Source: Litorivita sp040371945
GTDB lineage: Bacteria > Pseudomonadota > Alphaproteobacteria > Rhodobacterales > Rhodobacteraceae
DNA: 64,000 bases
Reading direction: 5' to 3'
Assembly (NCBI RefSeq): GCF_040371945.1
Contig: NZ_BAABWS010000001.1
Span: forward strand, 1,736,001 to 1,800,000
This document shows positions 1-8,173 of the stretch, in pieces. The position numbers and the translations under genes were made by a program. The notes beneath the pieces are model-generated. The model did not search any database. It worked only from the letters and a program-made list of their open reading frames with translations, and had not been told where the DNA came from. Numbering within the stretch: position 1 is the first letter of the stretch; each line of letters opens with the position of its first letter.

Positions 1-4
1 AAAA

Positions 5-20
5 TGTTTCACGTGAAACA
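5..20. other. parS: parS centromere site
   Basis: The 16 bases TGTTTCACGTGAAACA form a perfect palindrome and are identical to the canonical bacterial parS sequence bound by ParB. The site sits four bases before the stop codon of mnmE. In Rhodobacteraceae the mnmE side of this block normally leads into mnmG-rsmG-parA-parB, which would lie just outside the window. ParB loaded here would organise the origin region for segregation. Confidence 0.93.
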
Positions 21-24
21 CTCC

Positions 25-1311
25 TCACTTTCCAAGGCAAAAGCTGGAAAAAATTTCATCAAGCAGGTTCTCAACATCTATGCGACCCACCAAAGTTTCA
101 AGGGCACGGATAGCAGTGCGGAGTTCCTCCGCAACGATATCCGTCTCCTCAAAGGAGGAGGAGATATAGCTCTCGGCCAAAGCCAACGATTCGTCGGCTC
201 GCATCATAGCGGACCGATGGCGATTACGGGTGGCAATCCCGACATTCGCTGCGCGCGTTGACAAAATTTCACCCACACGGCGCACCAACTCATCAACGCC
301 CTGCCCTGTCAGACCCGAAATTTTCTCTTCGCCAGCGTTACTCAGATCGCCCTTCGCGCGCAGAACAATATCCCCTTGCTGGGGATCCATCAGCAAAGAG
401 CCGCCTTCCTCTATGAGGAACACTCTCAGATCCGCCGCAGTCGCTCTTTCGCGCGCACGGTCAATCCCGATGGCCTCGACGTGATCCTCGGTTTCGCGCA
501 GCCCCGCGGTATCCAAAAGGGTCACGGGAAGGCCCGCGATATCCATGCGGACCTCGATGATATCGCGGGTTGTTCCGGCGTATTCGGATGTGATTGCCGC
601 ATCTCGACCCGCCAGCCGGTTCAAGAGCGTGGATTTTCCGACGTTCGGCGCGCCGACAATTGCCACCTCAAACCCGCTTCGGATGCGCTCCGCTGCTTCA
701 ACACCGGAAATCTCTGCCGCCATTGAGCCGCGCACATCGAGCAACAGTCCGGTAACCTCCGGCGACACATCAACCGGCACATCCTCATCGGCAAAATCAA
801 TCGTCGCTTCGATCAAGGCCGCCGCGCGGATCAGATCGCGCCGCCAAACTTCGGCTTTCGACCCTAATTCACCTGAAAGCACGCGAAACGCCTGTTTCCG
901 CTGTGCCTCCGTTTCGGCATCGATCAAATCCGCGAGGCCCTCGACTTGCGCCAAGTCCAACTGTCCAGAGGTCAACGCGCGACGCGTAAACTCTCCAGGT
1001 TCGGCCATACGCAGTTGCGGCATATCAGACAAAACCCGCAGCACCTGAGAAATCACCGCGACAGATCCGTGTAGCTGCAGCTCGACGACCTGCTCGCCGG
1101 TAAAGCTGGCCCCCTTCTCAAAACACAAAACAAGCGCCTCATCCAAGATCATCCCATCTTGGTCCATCAGGCGTCTAAGCCCAGCAACGCGTGTTTTTGG
1201 CAAATCGCCAGCCAAAGCCCGTCCCGCCGCAAAGGCGTGAGGGCCGGAAATACGGATCACCGCAACGCCCGCCTTGCCCGCCGAAGTTGCCAAGGCGAAG
1301 ATCGTGTCCAT
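25..1311 (-). CDS. mnmE: tRNA modification GTPase MnmE (TrmE)
   Basis: MnmE works with MnmG to install the carboxymethylaminomethyl group on wobble U34 of certain tRNAs, using tetrahydrofolate and GTP. The 428-residue protein has the expected layout. An N-terminal folate-binding domain covers roughly 1-118. A helical region is interrupted by a G domain with P-loop GAPNVGKS at about 220-227, switch TTRD at 247-250 and DTAGLRE at 267-273. The C-terminal end FCLGK carries the conserved CxGK cysteine (C425). It follows rho in the same direction after a 29-base gap, and its 3' end abuts parS. The length is slightly below the usual 430-455, with no obvious domain loss. Confidence 0.97.
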   Translation of the reverse strand: MDTIFALATSAGKAGVAVIRISGPHAFAAGRALAGDLPKTRVAGLRRLMDQDGMILDEALVLCFEKGASFTGEQVVELQLHGSVAVISQVLRVLSDMPQLRMAEPGEFTRRALTSGQLDLAQVEGLADLIDAETEAQRKQAFRVLSGELGSKAEVWRRDLIRAAALIEATIDFADEDVPVDVSPEVTGLLLDVRGSMAAEISGVEAAERIRSGFEVAIVGAPNVGKSTLLNRLAGRDAAITSEYAGTTRDIIEVRMDIAGLPVTLLDTAGLRETEDHVEAIGIDRARERATAADLRVFLIEEGGSLLMDPQQGDIVLRAKGDLSNAGEEKISGLTGQGVDELVRRVGEILSTRAANVGIATRNRHRSAMMRADESLALAESYISSSFEETDIVAEELRTAIRALETLVGRIDVENLLDEIFSSFCLGK

Positions 1312-1340
1312 AGTAATAACCTACTGTTTTCGTTAGAAAA

Positions 1341-2624
1341 TCAGGTATTCATCGAGTCGAAGAAGTCAGAGTTGGTCTTGGTCTGCTTCAACTTCGAAAT
1401 CAGGAACTCAATGGCATCTGTCGTGCCCATCGGATTGAGGATCCGGCGCAAAACAAAGGTTTTCTGCAGATCGATTTTGTCGACAAGCAAGTCTTCCTTA
1501 CGCGTGCCCGATTTCAAGATATCCATCGCAGGGAAGACCCGTTTATCGGCAACCTTGCGATCCAGAACGATCTCGGAGTTGCCCGTGCCTTTGAACTCTT
1601 CAAAGATGACCTCATCCATACGCGATCCCGTATCGATCAAGGCCGTCGCGATAATCGTAAGCGAGCCGCCCTCTTCGATGTTGCGTGCAGCGCCAAAGAA
1701 GCGCTTGGGGCGCTGCAGGGCGTTCGCATCGACACCGCCGGTCAGAACCTTGCCCGAGGACGGCACAACCGTGTTGAAGGCGCGGCCAAGGCGTGTGATG
1801 GAATCGAGCAAGATCACGACATCGCGCTTATGCTCAACCAGACGCTTCGCCTTCTCGATCACCATTTCGGATACCGCAACGTGGCGTGTCGCAGGCTCAT
1901 CAAAGGTCGAGGACACCACCTCACCCTTCACAGAGCGTTGCATATCCGTGACCTCTTCGGGGCGCTCGTCGATCAACAACACAATCAAATAGCACTCGGG
2001 ATGGTTCTGCTCGATCGAATTGGCGATATTTTGCAGCAGCACGGTTTTACCCGTCCGCGGCGGCGCCACGATCAGCGAGCGTTGCCCCTTCCCGATAGGC
2101 GCTACCAGATCGATAATCCGTGCCGAGCGATCCTTCACCGTCGGATCTTCGACTTCCATTTTCAGACGCTCGTCGGGGTAAAGCGGCGTAAGGTTGTCAA
2201 AAGCGATCTTGTGACGGGCTTTTTCCGGATCTTCGAAATTGATCTGGCTCACGGTTTGAAGGGCGAAATAACGCTCATCCCCGTCAGGCGCGGCCATCAA
2301 ACCTTCGATTGTGTCGCCCGTGCGCAAAGAATACTGACGGATCATTTCCGGCGAAACATAGATGTCATCGGGACCGGGAAGATAGTTTGCTTCGGGGCTG
2401 CGCAAAAATCCAAAACCGTCCTGCAGAACTTCCAACACGCCATCGCCGCCGATTTCCCAATCGTCTTCGGCCATTTCTTTGAGGATCGAGAACATCATCT
2501 CGCCCTTGCGCATGGTCGAGGCGTTCTCGATCTCCAGCTCTTCAGCCATCGAGAGCAGGTCTTTAGGGCTCTTGGCTTTGAGGTCCGACAGGTTCAGACG
2601 TTCAATGGTGGTTTCATCGCTCAT
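1341..2624 (-). CDS. rho: Transcription termination factor Rho
   Basis: Rho is the hexameric RNA-dependent ATPase that ends transcription at Rho-dependent sites. The protein (427 aa) starts with the Rho N-terminal helical domain (DLKAKSPKDLLSMAEEL), then a cold-shock-like RNA-binding domain with GFGFLRS. The RecA-like core has Walker A APPRTGKT and the Rho signature LLIDERPEEVTDM. Two in-frame ATGs lie six bases apart. I chose the inner one because the GAGGT ribosome-binding site directly abuts the outer ATG but is six bases from the inner. It lies between hemJ and mnmE, all leftward, in the arrangement usual near alphaproteobacterial origins. Confidence 0.97.
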   Translation of the reverse strand: MSDETTIERLNLSDLKAKSPKDLLSMAEELEIENASTMRKGEMMFSILKEMAEDDWEIGGDGVLEVLQDGFGFLRSPEANYLPGPDDIYVSPEMIRQYSLRTGDTIEGLMAAPDGDERYFALQTVSQINFEDPEKARHKIAFDNLTPLYPDERLKMEVEDPTVKDRSARIIDLVAPIGKGQRSLIVAPPRTGKTVLLQNIANSIEQNHPECYLIVLLIDERPEEVTDMQRSVKGEVVSSTFDEPATRHVAVSEMVIEKAKRLVEHKRDVVILLDSITRLGRAFNTVVPSSGKVLTGGVDANALQRPKRFFGAARNIEEGGSLTIIATALIDTGSRMDEVIFEEFKGTGNSEIVLDRKVADKRVFPAMDILKSGTRKEDLLVDKIDLQKTFVLRRILNPMGTTDAIEFLISKLKQTKTNSDFFDSMNT

Positions 2625-2758
2625 GGACATACCTCAACGCACACACTGCCCGCGCAGTGGATCGTTCTGTTTTGATCTGGAAAAACACGTTGCCCGGACG
2701 GGCTGGTTGATCGCTTCATAAAGCCGCCCAAGCTGCGAGTCAACGAAAGCAGTCAGGT

Positions 2759-3211
2759 TTAGAATTTCACAACCACCGACAAGACAATCACGACCATTAA
2801 AAGCGTCGGAACCTCATTCATCATCCGGTAATGTTTTCCGCTCAGGCTATTCTCACCACGTATAAAATCTTTGCGACGCTTGGCCAGCCAGTGATGAAAC
2901 CATGTCATGATCAAAACCGCCGCCGCCTTCGTCCATGGCCAAACCATCGACCAATCCACGATCCCGGGAGTAAAAACCAACATCAGGCCAAAAATCCAAG
3001 TCGCGATCATCGCTGGATTCATGATCACGCGCAAAAGCTTGGTCTCCATCATGGCAAAAATTTCATCCGCCTTCTCGCCAGATGTCACTTGCTCAGTGTG
3101 ATGCACAAAAAGACGGGGCAGATAGAACAAGCCTGCCATCCATGAAATCACAGACATGATGTGCATCGCCTTGGTCCATGGATAGACCCCTGCCAAAAAA
3201 TCACCGATCAT
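2759..3211 (-). CDS. hemJ: Protoporphyrinogen IX oxidase HemJ
   Basis: HemJ is the cofactor-poor membrane protoporphyrinogen oxidase used by most alphaproteobacteria in place of HemG or HemY. This 150-residue protein has four hydrophobic segments and the conserved first-helix block WTKAMHIMSVISWMAGL with its key histidine, then FYLPRLFVHH. An arginine/lysine-rich loop (HHWLAKRRKDF) and a C-terminal helix MNEVPTLLMVVIVL follow. I chose the ATG at 3211 because an AAGGGG ribosome-binding site precedes it. An ATG seven codons upstream (3232) has little more than GAG in front of it. It is the first gene leftward of the putative origin. Confidence 0.93.
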   Translation of the reverse strand: MIGDFLAGVYPWTKAMHIMSVISWMAGLFYLPRLFVHHTEQVTSGEKADEIFAMMETKLLRVIMNPAMIATWIFGLMLVFTPGIVDWSMVWPWTKAAAVLIMTWFHHWLAKRRKDFIRGENSLSGKHYRMMNEVPTLLMVVIVLSVVVKF

Positions 3212-3415
3212 TTCAAAGCCCCTTTTTGCCATCTCAATATAATAAATAAAGAAAAGAAAAAGGATGATGATTTAGTAGGTAAACGCATTTTCCGTGGATT
3301 ATTGTGTTCTCCACGGCTTCTCCACATGAGGAGTAAATCCTGTGGTCGATAAGGATAACCAGACCAAATAAGTGCACAAAATATTGAAATTAATAAGTTT
3401 TTATTCCAAACATGC

Positions 3416-3424
3416 TGTGAATAA
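3416..3424 (-). promoter_or_regulatory. DnaA box TTATTCACA
   Basis: The plus strand reads TGTGAATAA, which is TTATTCACA on the minus strand, a consensus DnaA box. It follows the most AT-rich part of the putative origin. Confidence 0.65.
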
Positions 3425-3597
3425 CTCTCTGAGCAAGCATTCAACAACTGATCCATTCACAATGGTTAAGTTATTCTTACCCCTTAGGGAAAATTCCCGC
3501 GGCGTCCCGTGAGACGCGGTATCTTTCCCCAGCCGCGCGAGACCTCTAAAAGGATACGCAGACTATTCGTAAATAGTCCGTTAACTCCTCCACGGGG

Positions 3598-3606
3598 TTA
3601 TCCACA
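3598..3606 (+). promoter_or_regulatory. DnaA box TTATCCACA
   Basis: A perfect high-affinity DnaA box lies 26 bases before the maf start codon, at the right edge of the putative origin. It could also make maf transcription sensitive to DnaA. Confidence 0.75.
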
Positions 3607-3631
3607 TGGCGCATAGGGCGGGTCTCATAGC

Positions 3632-4228
3632 ATGGTGAAAATAATACTGGCATCCGGTTCATCCATCAGGGCGCAGATGCTGCAAAATGCGAATGTAGCG
3701 TTTGAAATAGAAAAGCCGCGCGTGGATGAAGAGATGGTCAAAGCCGCGCTTTTGGCCGAGGGAGCGAAGCCGCGCGATATTGCCGACACATTGGCCGAAA
3801 TGAAGGCCCGCAAGGTCAGCGAAAAACATCCCGATGCGCTGGTGATCGGCTCCGATCAGGTTTTGGATCATGCGGGCACGCTTTTCTCCAAACCAGCGGA
3901 CCGCAGCGATGCCGAGGCGCAACTGCGGGCACTATCGGGTCAAAAACATCAACTCCTCTCGGCGGCTGTCATTTGCGAAAACGGAAAGCCCTTGTGGCGC
4001 CATATCGGTATTGTTCGGATGCAAATGCGGGATATCTCGCCAAGCTACTTGCAGGGCTATCTTGATCGCAATTGGCATAGCCTGCGCCACTCGGTTGGCG
4101 GATATAAGCTTGAAGAAGAGGGTGTGCGCTTGTTTTCCCGAGTGGATGGCGATTATTTTACGGTGCTGGGCATGCCCTTACTTGAAATCCTATCCTACCT
4201 GAGCCTGCGCGGCGATTTGGAGACTTGA
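3632..4228 (+). CDS. maf: Maf-family nucleotide pyrophosphatase
   Basis: Maf proteins hydrolyse non-canonical or canonical nucleoside triphosphates to monophosphates, which cleans the nucleotide pool. The 198-residue protein opens with the family strand-loop ILASGSSIRAQML, where the usual ASxSPRR is relaxed to ASGSSIR. It has VDEE and the catalytic SDQVL at 74-78, then a C-terminal half with GYKLEEEGVRLF and GMPLLEIL. It is the first gene of the rightward run maf-aroE-coaE-dnaQ and starts just beyond a DnaA box. aroE follows after one base. The altered ASxSPRR motif makes the exact substrate uncertain. Confidence 0.93.
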   Translation: MVKIILASGSSIRAQMLQNANVAFEIEKPRVDEEMVKAALLAEGAKPRDIADTLAEMKARKVSEKHPDALVIGSDQVLDHAGTLFSKPADRSDAEAQLRALSGQKHQLLSAAVICENGKPLWRHIGIVRMQMRDISPSYLQGYLDRNWHSLRHSVGGYKLEEEGVRLFSRVDGDYFTVLGMPLLEILSYLSLRGDLET

Positions 4229-4229
4229 T

Positions 4230-5057
4230 ATGACACGAATCCCGTTGGCCGGCGTGATCGGCAATCCGATCGCCCATTCAAAATCCCCGCAACTGCATCA
4301 GCATTGGCTAAAAACCTACGGGTTGCCTGGATTCTATATTCCGATGGATGTGGTGTCGGATGATCTTGAACACGTGCTGAAAACGCTTCCGAAAATGGGG
4401 TTTGTGGGGGTCAATATCACCGTTCCGCACAAAGAGCATGTGATGCAGATCGCCGATTTGATTACAGATCGTGCCACTTTGATCGGCGCGGCGAATACGT
4501 TGATCTTTCGCAAAGACGGAAAAATTCACGCTGACAACACGGATGGTTACGGGTTCATTGAAAACCTGCGCCAAGGTGCACCGCATTGGGACCCGAAATC
4601 CGGACCTGCGGCGGTGCTTGGCGCTGGCGGCGCGGCGCGGGCCGTGGTCGCGGCGCTTTTGGATGTGGGCGTGCCGGAAATATTGATCTCCAACCGCACC
4701 AAGGTGCGCGCTGAAAAACTCCAAGATGATTTTGGCAAACGCCTCACGGTCGTGGATTGGGTGCAAGCGGGCAATATGATTGAAGAGGCCAGCCTTGTGG
4801 TCAACACGACCTCTCTTGGCATGATGGGCAAACCCGAATTGCGGGTGCCGCTCGACGGGTTGCAAAAATCCGCTGTTGTGACCGATCTGGTATATGCGCC
4901 ACTGAAAACCCGCCTGTTGCTTGAGGCGGAAAAACAGGGGTGCACCACCGTGGACGGCCTTGGCATGTTGCTTCATCAAGCCGTCCCCGCCTTCGAGCGC
5001 TGGTTCGGCCAGCGACCTGAGGTCGACAGCGCCGCGCGCACGGCGGCATTGCGATGA
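4230..5057 (+). CDS. aroE: Shikimate dehydrogenase (NADP+)
   Basis: AroE reduces 3-dehydroshikimate to shikimate in the chorismate pathway. The 275-residue protein shows the shikimate-binding SKSPQLH at 17-23 and NITVPHK with catalytic Lys68. Catalytic Asp105 sits in NTDGYGF. The NADP-binding loop is GAGGAARAV at 131-139, and NRT at 155-157 favours NADP+. The C-terminal GLGMLLHQA helps close the substrate site. Its last codon overlaps the coaE start (ATGA), so the two are probably translationally coupled. Confidence 0.97.
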   Translation: MTRIPLAGVIGNPIAHSKSPQLHQHWLKTYGLPGFYIPMDVVSDDLEHVLKTLPKMGFVGVNITVPHKEHVMQIADLITDRATLIGAANTLIFRKDGKIHADNTDGYGFIENLRQGAPHWDPKSGPAAVLGAGGAARAVVAALLDVGVPEILISNRTKVRAEKLQDDFGKRLTVVDWVQAGNMIEEASLVVNTTSLGMMGKPELRVPLDGLQKSAVVTDLVYAPLKTRLLLEAEKQGCTTVDGLGMLLHQAVPAFERWFGQRPEVDSAARTAALR

Positions 5058-5647
5058 TATTTCGCCTCGGTCTGACTGGCTCCATCGGGATGGGCAAATC
5101 CACGACGGCGAAAATGTTTGCCGAAGATGGCTGCGCCGTATGGGATGCGGATGCCGCGGTGCACCGGCTTTATGCCAAGGGCGGTTCAGCGGTGGCGCCA
5201 ATGGGGGCCGTATTTCCGGCTGCGATCATTGATGGTGCCGTATCGCGCGACGCCCTCAAAGAGATCATTGGCGCCGATCCGCAAGCATTAGGTCAGATCG
5301 AGGCGATCGTTCACCCTCTGCTTGGCGCGGATCGCGCCGATTTTGCCAAAAATGCTGCCGCCGATATTCTCGTCTACGACATTCCCTTGCTGTTTGAGAC
5401 TGGCGGCGAAAAGCGTATGGATGCGGTTGCATGTGTCACTGTTTCACCTCAAACCCAACGAGAGCGGGTCATGGCGCGGGGCACGATGACCGAGGCACAG
5501 TTCGAGGGCATCCGAGCCAAACAAATGCCCAATGACGAGAAATGCGCCCGAAGCGACTATGTGATCGAAACCGATACGCTTGAGCATGCCCGCGCGCAGG
5601 TGCAAGATGTTGTGGCAGATATCAGAAAGCGAATGCGCGATGCGTGA
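5054..5647 (+). CDS. coaE: Dephospho-CoA kinase
   Basis: CoaE phosphorylates the 3'-hydroxyl of the ribose of dephospho-CoA, the last step of coenzyme A synthesis. The 197-residue protein has Walker A GSIGMGKST at 9-17, the early motif WDADAAVHRLY, and VYDIPLLFETGG in the substrate lid region. A C-terminal arginine-containing helix (RERVMARGTM) is also present. It overlaps aroE by four bases and dnaQ by eight, which points to one tightly coupled operon. Confidence 0.97.
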   Translation: MIFRLGLTGSIGMGKSTTAKMFAEDGCAVWDADAAVHRLYAKGGSAVAPMGAVFPAAIIDGAVSRDALKEIIGADPQALGQIEAIVHPLLGADRADFAKNAAADILVYDIPLLFETGGEKRMDAVACVTVSPQTQRERVMARGTMTEAQFEGIRAKQMPNDEKCARSDYVIETDTLEHARAQVQDVVADIRKRMRDA

Positions 5648-6329
5648 GATTGTCCTCGACACCGAAACCACCGGATTTGAACCCGAAAGCGGCGACCGGA
5701 TTGTCGAAATCGGCTGTGTCGAGCTTTATAATCACATGCCGACAGGAAACACCTATCATCAATACATCAACCCCGAGCGCAGCATGCCCCAAGGCGCGTT
5801 TGAAGTGCACGGGCTTGGCGATGATTTCCTGCGCGATAAACCGGTATTCGCCAAGGTCGGGCAGGCTTTTTTGGACTTTATCGGCGATGCAAGGCTGATC
5901 ATTCATAACGCCAGTTTCGATATGAAATTCCTCAACGCCGAGCTGAAATGGATGGGATTGCCCACCCTGCCCATGTCTCAGGCGCTTGATACGCTTGCCA
6001 TTGCGCGTAAAAAATTCCCTGGCTCGCCCGCCTCGCTCGACGCGCTGTGCCGCCGCTTCGGTATCGACAATTCTAACCGCACCTTGCACGGCGCTTTGCT
6101 CGATAGCGAAATTCTGGCCGAGGTCTATCTTGAGCTGATCGGTGGGCGGCAGCCGGATTTCGGGCTTGGCGCTGTCCCCCAAGAAAAGCGAAGCGAAGCC
6201 CAAGTCAGCAGCGATTGGCGCCCTGTCCCGCGCCCCGCGCCGCTTCCGCCGCGCATCACAGACGAAGAAGCCGCCGCCCATAAAGCCTTTGTCGAGGCGA
6301 TGGGCGACGGCGCGCTTTGGTCTAAATAG
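5640..6329 (+). CDS. dnaQ: DNA polymerase III epsilon subunit, proofreading exonuclease
   Basis: DnaQ is the 3'-5' exonuclease of the replicative polymerase core. The 229-residue protein has Exo I with Asp7 and Glu9 in DTETTGF, Exo II HNASFDMKF, and Exo III with HGALLDSEI, the HxxxxD form of DnaQ. The C-terminal tail, rich in Pro and Arg and then EEAAAHKAFVEAMG, is the likely contact to the alpha subunit. I chose the ATG at 5640, inside the end of coaE, because translation from it begins directly with the conserved MREIVLDTETTGF. A longer frame starts upstream but adds only coaE-overlapping, non-conserved residues. Confidence 0.96.
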   Translation: MREIVLDTETTGFEPESGDRIVEIGCVELYNHMPTGNTYHQYINPERSMPQGAFEVHGLGDDFLRDKPVFAKVGQAFLDFIGDARLIIHNASFDMKFLNAELKWMGLPTLPMSQALDTLAIARKKFPGSPASLDALCRRFGIDNSNRTLHGALLDSEILAEVYLELIGGRQPDFGLGAVPQEKRSEAQVSSDWRPVPRPAPLPPRITDEEAAAHKAFVEAMGDGALWSK

Positions 6330-6331
6330 GA

Positions 6332-6352
6332 CCGAAACAGAGACTGTTTCGG
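6332..6352. terminator. Bidirectional hairpin between dnaQ and secB
   Basis: CCGAAACAG and CTGTTTCGG form a perfect 9-bp stem with a 3-base loop exactly between the convergent dnaQ and secB stop codons. There is no T-tract on either strand. It may be a Rho-assisted terminator or an mRNA 3'-end stabiliser. Confidence 0.5.
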
Positions 6353-6360
6353 CCAAACCC

Positions 6361-6846
6361 TTAGGACGCTGGCTGCGCCTCTTGCTGGCGGCGTGCGATT
6401 TCGGCGCGGTAAAGCTGTACAAAATCGATATTGTCGAGGTTCAAGGGCGGGAAGCCCCCGTCGCGGGTCACGTCCGACACAATGCGGCGCAAGAACGGGA
6501 AGGTCAGGCGCGGGCATTCGATCAGCAAAAACGGGTGCATTTGCTCTTCCGGCACGCCCTCGATGTTGAAGACGCCCGCATATTCGATCTCGAGCAAAAA
6601 CAGCGTGTCTTTGGTGGTTTTATCCGAGGAGGTCACGACCAGCTTGGTCACAACTTCGAACTGGTTCGCCGTATCGCGCGGTTTGGCGTCGAGATTGACC
6701 TGCACCTGCACATCGGGCTGCACGTTGCCCTTGCCACCCTTCTGCGCCAGCACGTTTTCGAACGACATGTCGCGAATATACTGGGTCAGGATGTTCATTT
6801 TGATCTGGGGCATTTCCGGTGCCGCGCCGTTGCCATTCTCGGCCAT
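6361..6846 (-). CDS. secB: Protein-export chaperone SecB
   Basis: SecB is a homotetrameric cytosolic chaperone that keeps preproteins unfolded and hands them to SecA. The 161-residue protein has the family core IKMNILTQYIRDMSFEN, a beta-rich middle region, and the hallmark EYAGVF then CPRLTFPFLRRIVSDVTRDGGFPPLNLDNIDF. The last stretch includes the SecA-contacting region. It reads leftward and converges on dnaQ. A GGGAGA ribosome-binding site precedes the start. Its place next to dnaQ and fxsA is the usual one in this family. Confidence 0.97.
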   Translation of the reverse strand: MAENGNGAAPEMPQIKMNILTQYIRDMSFENVLAQKGGKGNVQPDVQVQVNLDAKPRDTANQFEVVTKLVVTSSDKTTKDTLFLLEIEYAGVFNIEGVPEEQMHPFLLIECPRLTFPFLRRIVSDVTRDGGFPPLNLDNIDFVQLYRAEIARRQQEAQPAS

Positions 6847-6923
6847 CGTGTTCTTCTCCCAAAGGGTTCAACAAATTCGCTACAGCCTTATCAGCTTGGC
6901 AAAGCCGCCTCAACCGAAAGGCG

Positions 6924-7406
6924 TCAGTGTTTGGTCCAACCCGAGGGCGTGTGCGTCGGACGCTTGGGGGGGTCGACTTCGGTGAATTCCACGTCGATCA
7001 CATCGCCTTGCTCTGGCGCGGGCCGCGCGGGGCCGGATGCGCCCATTTCGAACCGCGCCACGGTGATCCGTTTGCGGGCTTCGCGCATCACGGCGCGCCG
7101 GACGGGCGGCAAAAGCAACGAAATGCCCACCGCGTCGGTAAAGAACCCCGGCGTCAACAAAAGAACGCCTGCCACCAAGATCATCGCGCCATGGGCCAAG
7201 GGTTCGGTCGGGTCCTGCATTTCGGATAGGGAGCGGCGCACATCGCCCATCGCCAGAGCGCCCTGTTGGCGCATGAGCCGGTGGCCAATCACCGCCGTCA
7301 AAAGCACAAGGCCGAGCGTCGGCCATGTTCCGATCAAGCCGCCGACCTGCAAGAACAGCGCGATTTCGATCAAGGGAACGGCAATAAACGCGATCAAAAG
7401 CCACAT
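6924..7406 (-). CDS. fxsA: FxsA family membrane protein
   Basis: FxsA proteins are small inner-membrane proteins. The E. coli version suppresses phage T7 exclusion by the F plasmid; the cellular role is poorly defined. The 160-residue protein has hydrophobic segments near 1-25, 29-45 and 70-95, with the family features PLIEIALFLQVGG and LLLTPGFFTDAVG. The cytosolic tail is acidic and proline-rich. I chose the ATG at 7406 because AGGAGA precedes it by seven bases and translation starts at the membrane helix; an upstream ATG adds sixteen poorly conserved residues. It is divergent from the Tim44-like gene. Confidence 0.9.
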   Translation of the reverse strand: MWLLIAFIAVPLIEIALFLQVGGLIGTWPTLGLVLLTAVIGHRLMRQQGALAMGDVRRSLSEMQDPTEPLAHGAMILVAGVLLLTPGFFTDAVGISLLLPPVRRAVMREARKRITVARFEMGASGPARPAPEQGDVIDVEFTEVDPPKRPTHTPSGWTKH

Positions 7407-7513
7407 GGGCGGTCTCCTCTTTTGCGCTGCTATGGTGGACTTGGCGGCGCTCAATCCCTACATAGGAGCATGCAGGCAAGGTTTCCATGCCCTGCCCCTA
7501 GACGAGGTAACAC

Positions 7514-8173
7514 ATGAACGCGCCCATCATTCAGCTTTTGGTCTTGGCAGGTATTGCCATCTTCTTGATTTTGCGACTGAAAAACGTGCTCGGCACGCGT
7601 GAAGGCTTTGAAAAGCCGGTTTTGCCGAAAACCGCCGATACCGCATCGCAGCGCCCCGATTTCGAGGTGATCGAAGGCGGGCCGGACCGCGATATCATCG
7701 ACCACGTTGCCGAAGGCAGCCCTGCCGCCAAAGCATTGGCCGCGATGAAAGCCGCCGAGCCGAGCTTTAACGTGGGCGAATTCTTGCAAGGTGCGCGCGG
7801 TGCCTATGAGATGATCTTGATGGGGTTTGAACGCGGTGAGATGGCCGAAATCAAACCCTTCCTCGGCGATGAGGTTTATCAAACCTTTGCCGAGGTCGTC
7901 GAAGCGCGCCACGCTCAGGGCCTGACCATCGAGGCCGAGTTTGTCGGTTTGCGCGAAATGTCTCTCGAGGACGCGGTGTTCGAAGAGGCCACGGGCCGCG
8001 CGATTTTGGATGTTCGTTTCACCGGTGAATTGACGTCGATCGTGCGCGACAACGAGGGCGACATTATTGAAGGTCGCGACGGCAAGGTCAAACGTCAGCG
8101 CGATGTCTGGAGCTTTGAGCGGCACATGGGCGCAGACGATCCCAATTGGATACTCGTCGCGACGGGTGAATGA
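7514..8173 (+). CDS. Tim44/TimA-domain membrane-anchored protein
   Basis: The 219-residue protein has an N-terminal membrane helix (IIQLLVLAGIAIFLILRL), a variable linker, and a C-terminal Tim44-like domain from about residue 85 (SFNVGEFLQGARGAYEMIL) to the end. In mitochondria this fold tethers the import motor to the inner membrane. The alphaproteobacterial relatives are membrane-anchored and their role is unsettled, with protein translocation or membrane quality control suggested. Its position beside secB fits a secretion link but does not prove it. The stop codon overlaps the mltA start (ATGA). Confidence 0.88.
   Translation: MNAPIIQLLVLAGIAIFLILRLKNVLGTREGFEKPVLPKTADTASQRPDFEVIEGGPDRDIIDHVAEGSPAAKALAAMKAAEPSFNVGEFLQGARGAYEMILMGFERGEMAEIKPFLGDEVYQTFAEVVEARHAQGLTIEAEFVGLREMSLEDAVFEEATGRAILDVRFTGELTSIVRDNEGDIIEGRDGKVKRQRDVWSFERHMGADDPNWILVATGE

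Larger units (their letters stand above)
3233..3631. other. oriC: Putative chromosomal replication origin (oriC)
   Basis: This 400-base non-coding gap separates leftward hemJ from rightward maf. It has two markedly AT-rich blocks (about 3233-3290 and 3361-3430). It has a perfect DnaA box TTATCCACA at 3598-3606 and a second consensus box TTATTCACA on the minus strand at 3416-3424. A one-mismatch box (TTCTCCACA) lies at 3318-3326. An inverted repeat GACTATT-CGTA-AATAGTC lies at 3561-3578, and a CtrA-like TTAA-N7-TTAC at 3466-3480. The hemJ/hemE-to-maf gap and a nearby parS are typical of alphaproteobacterial origins. I infer oriC; strand-composition skew was not computed. Confidence 0.75.

Noticed and set aside
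5440..5455. TGTTTCACCTCAAACC inside coaE, similar to parS
   Set aside because: Three mismatches to the 16-bp site, and it lies within a conserved coding region. The exact site at 5-20 makes this degenerate copy unlikely to matter.
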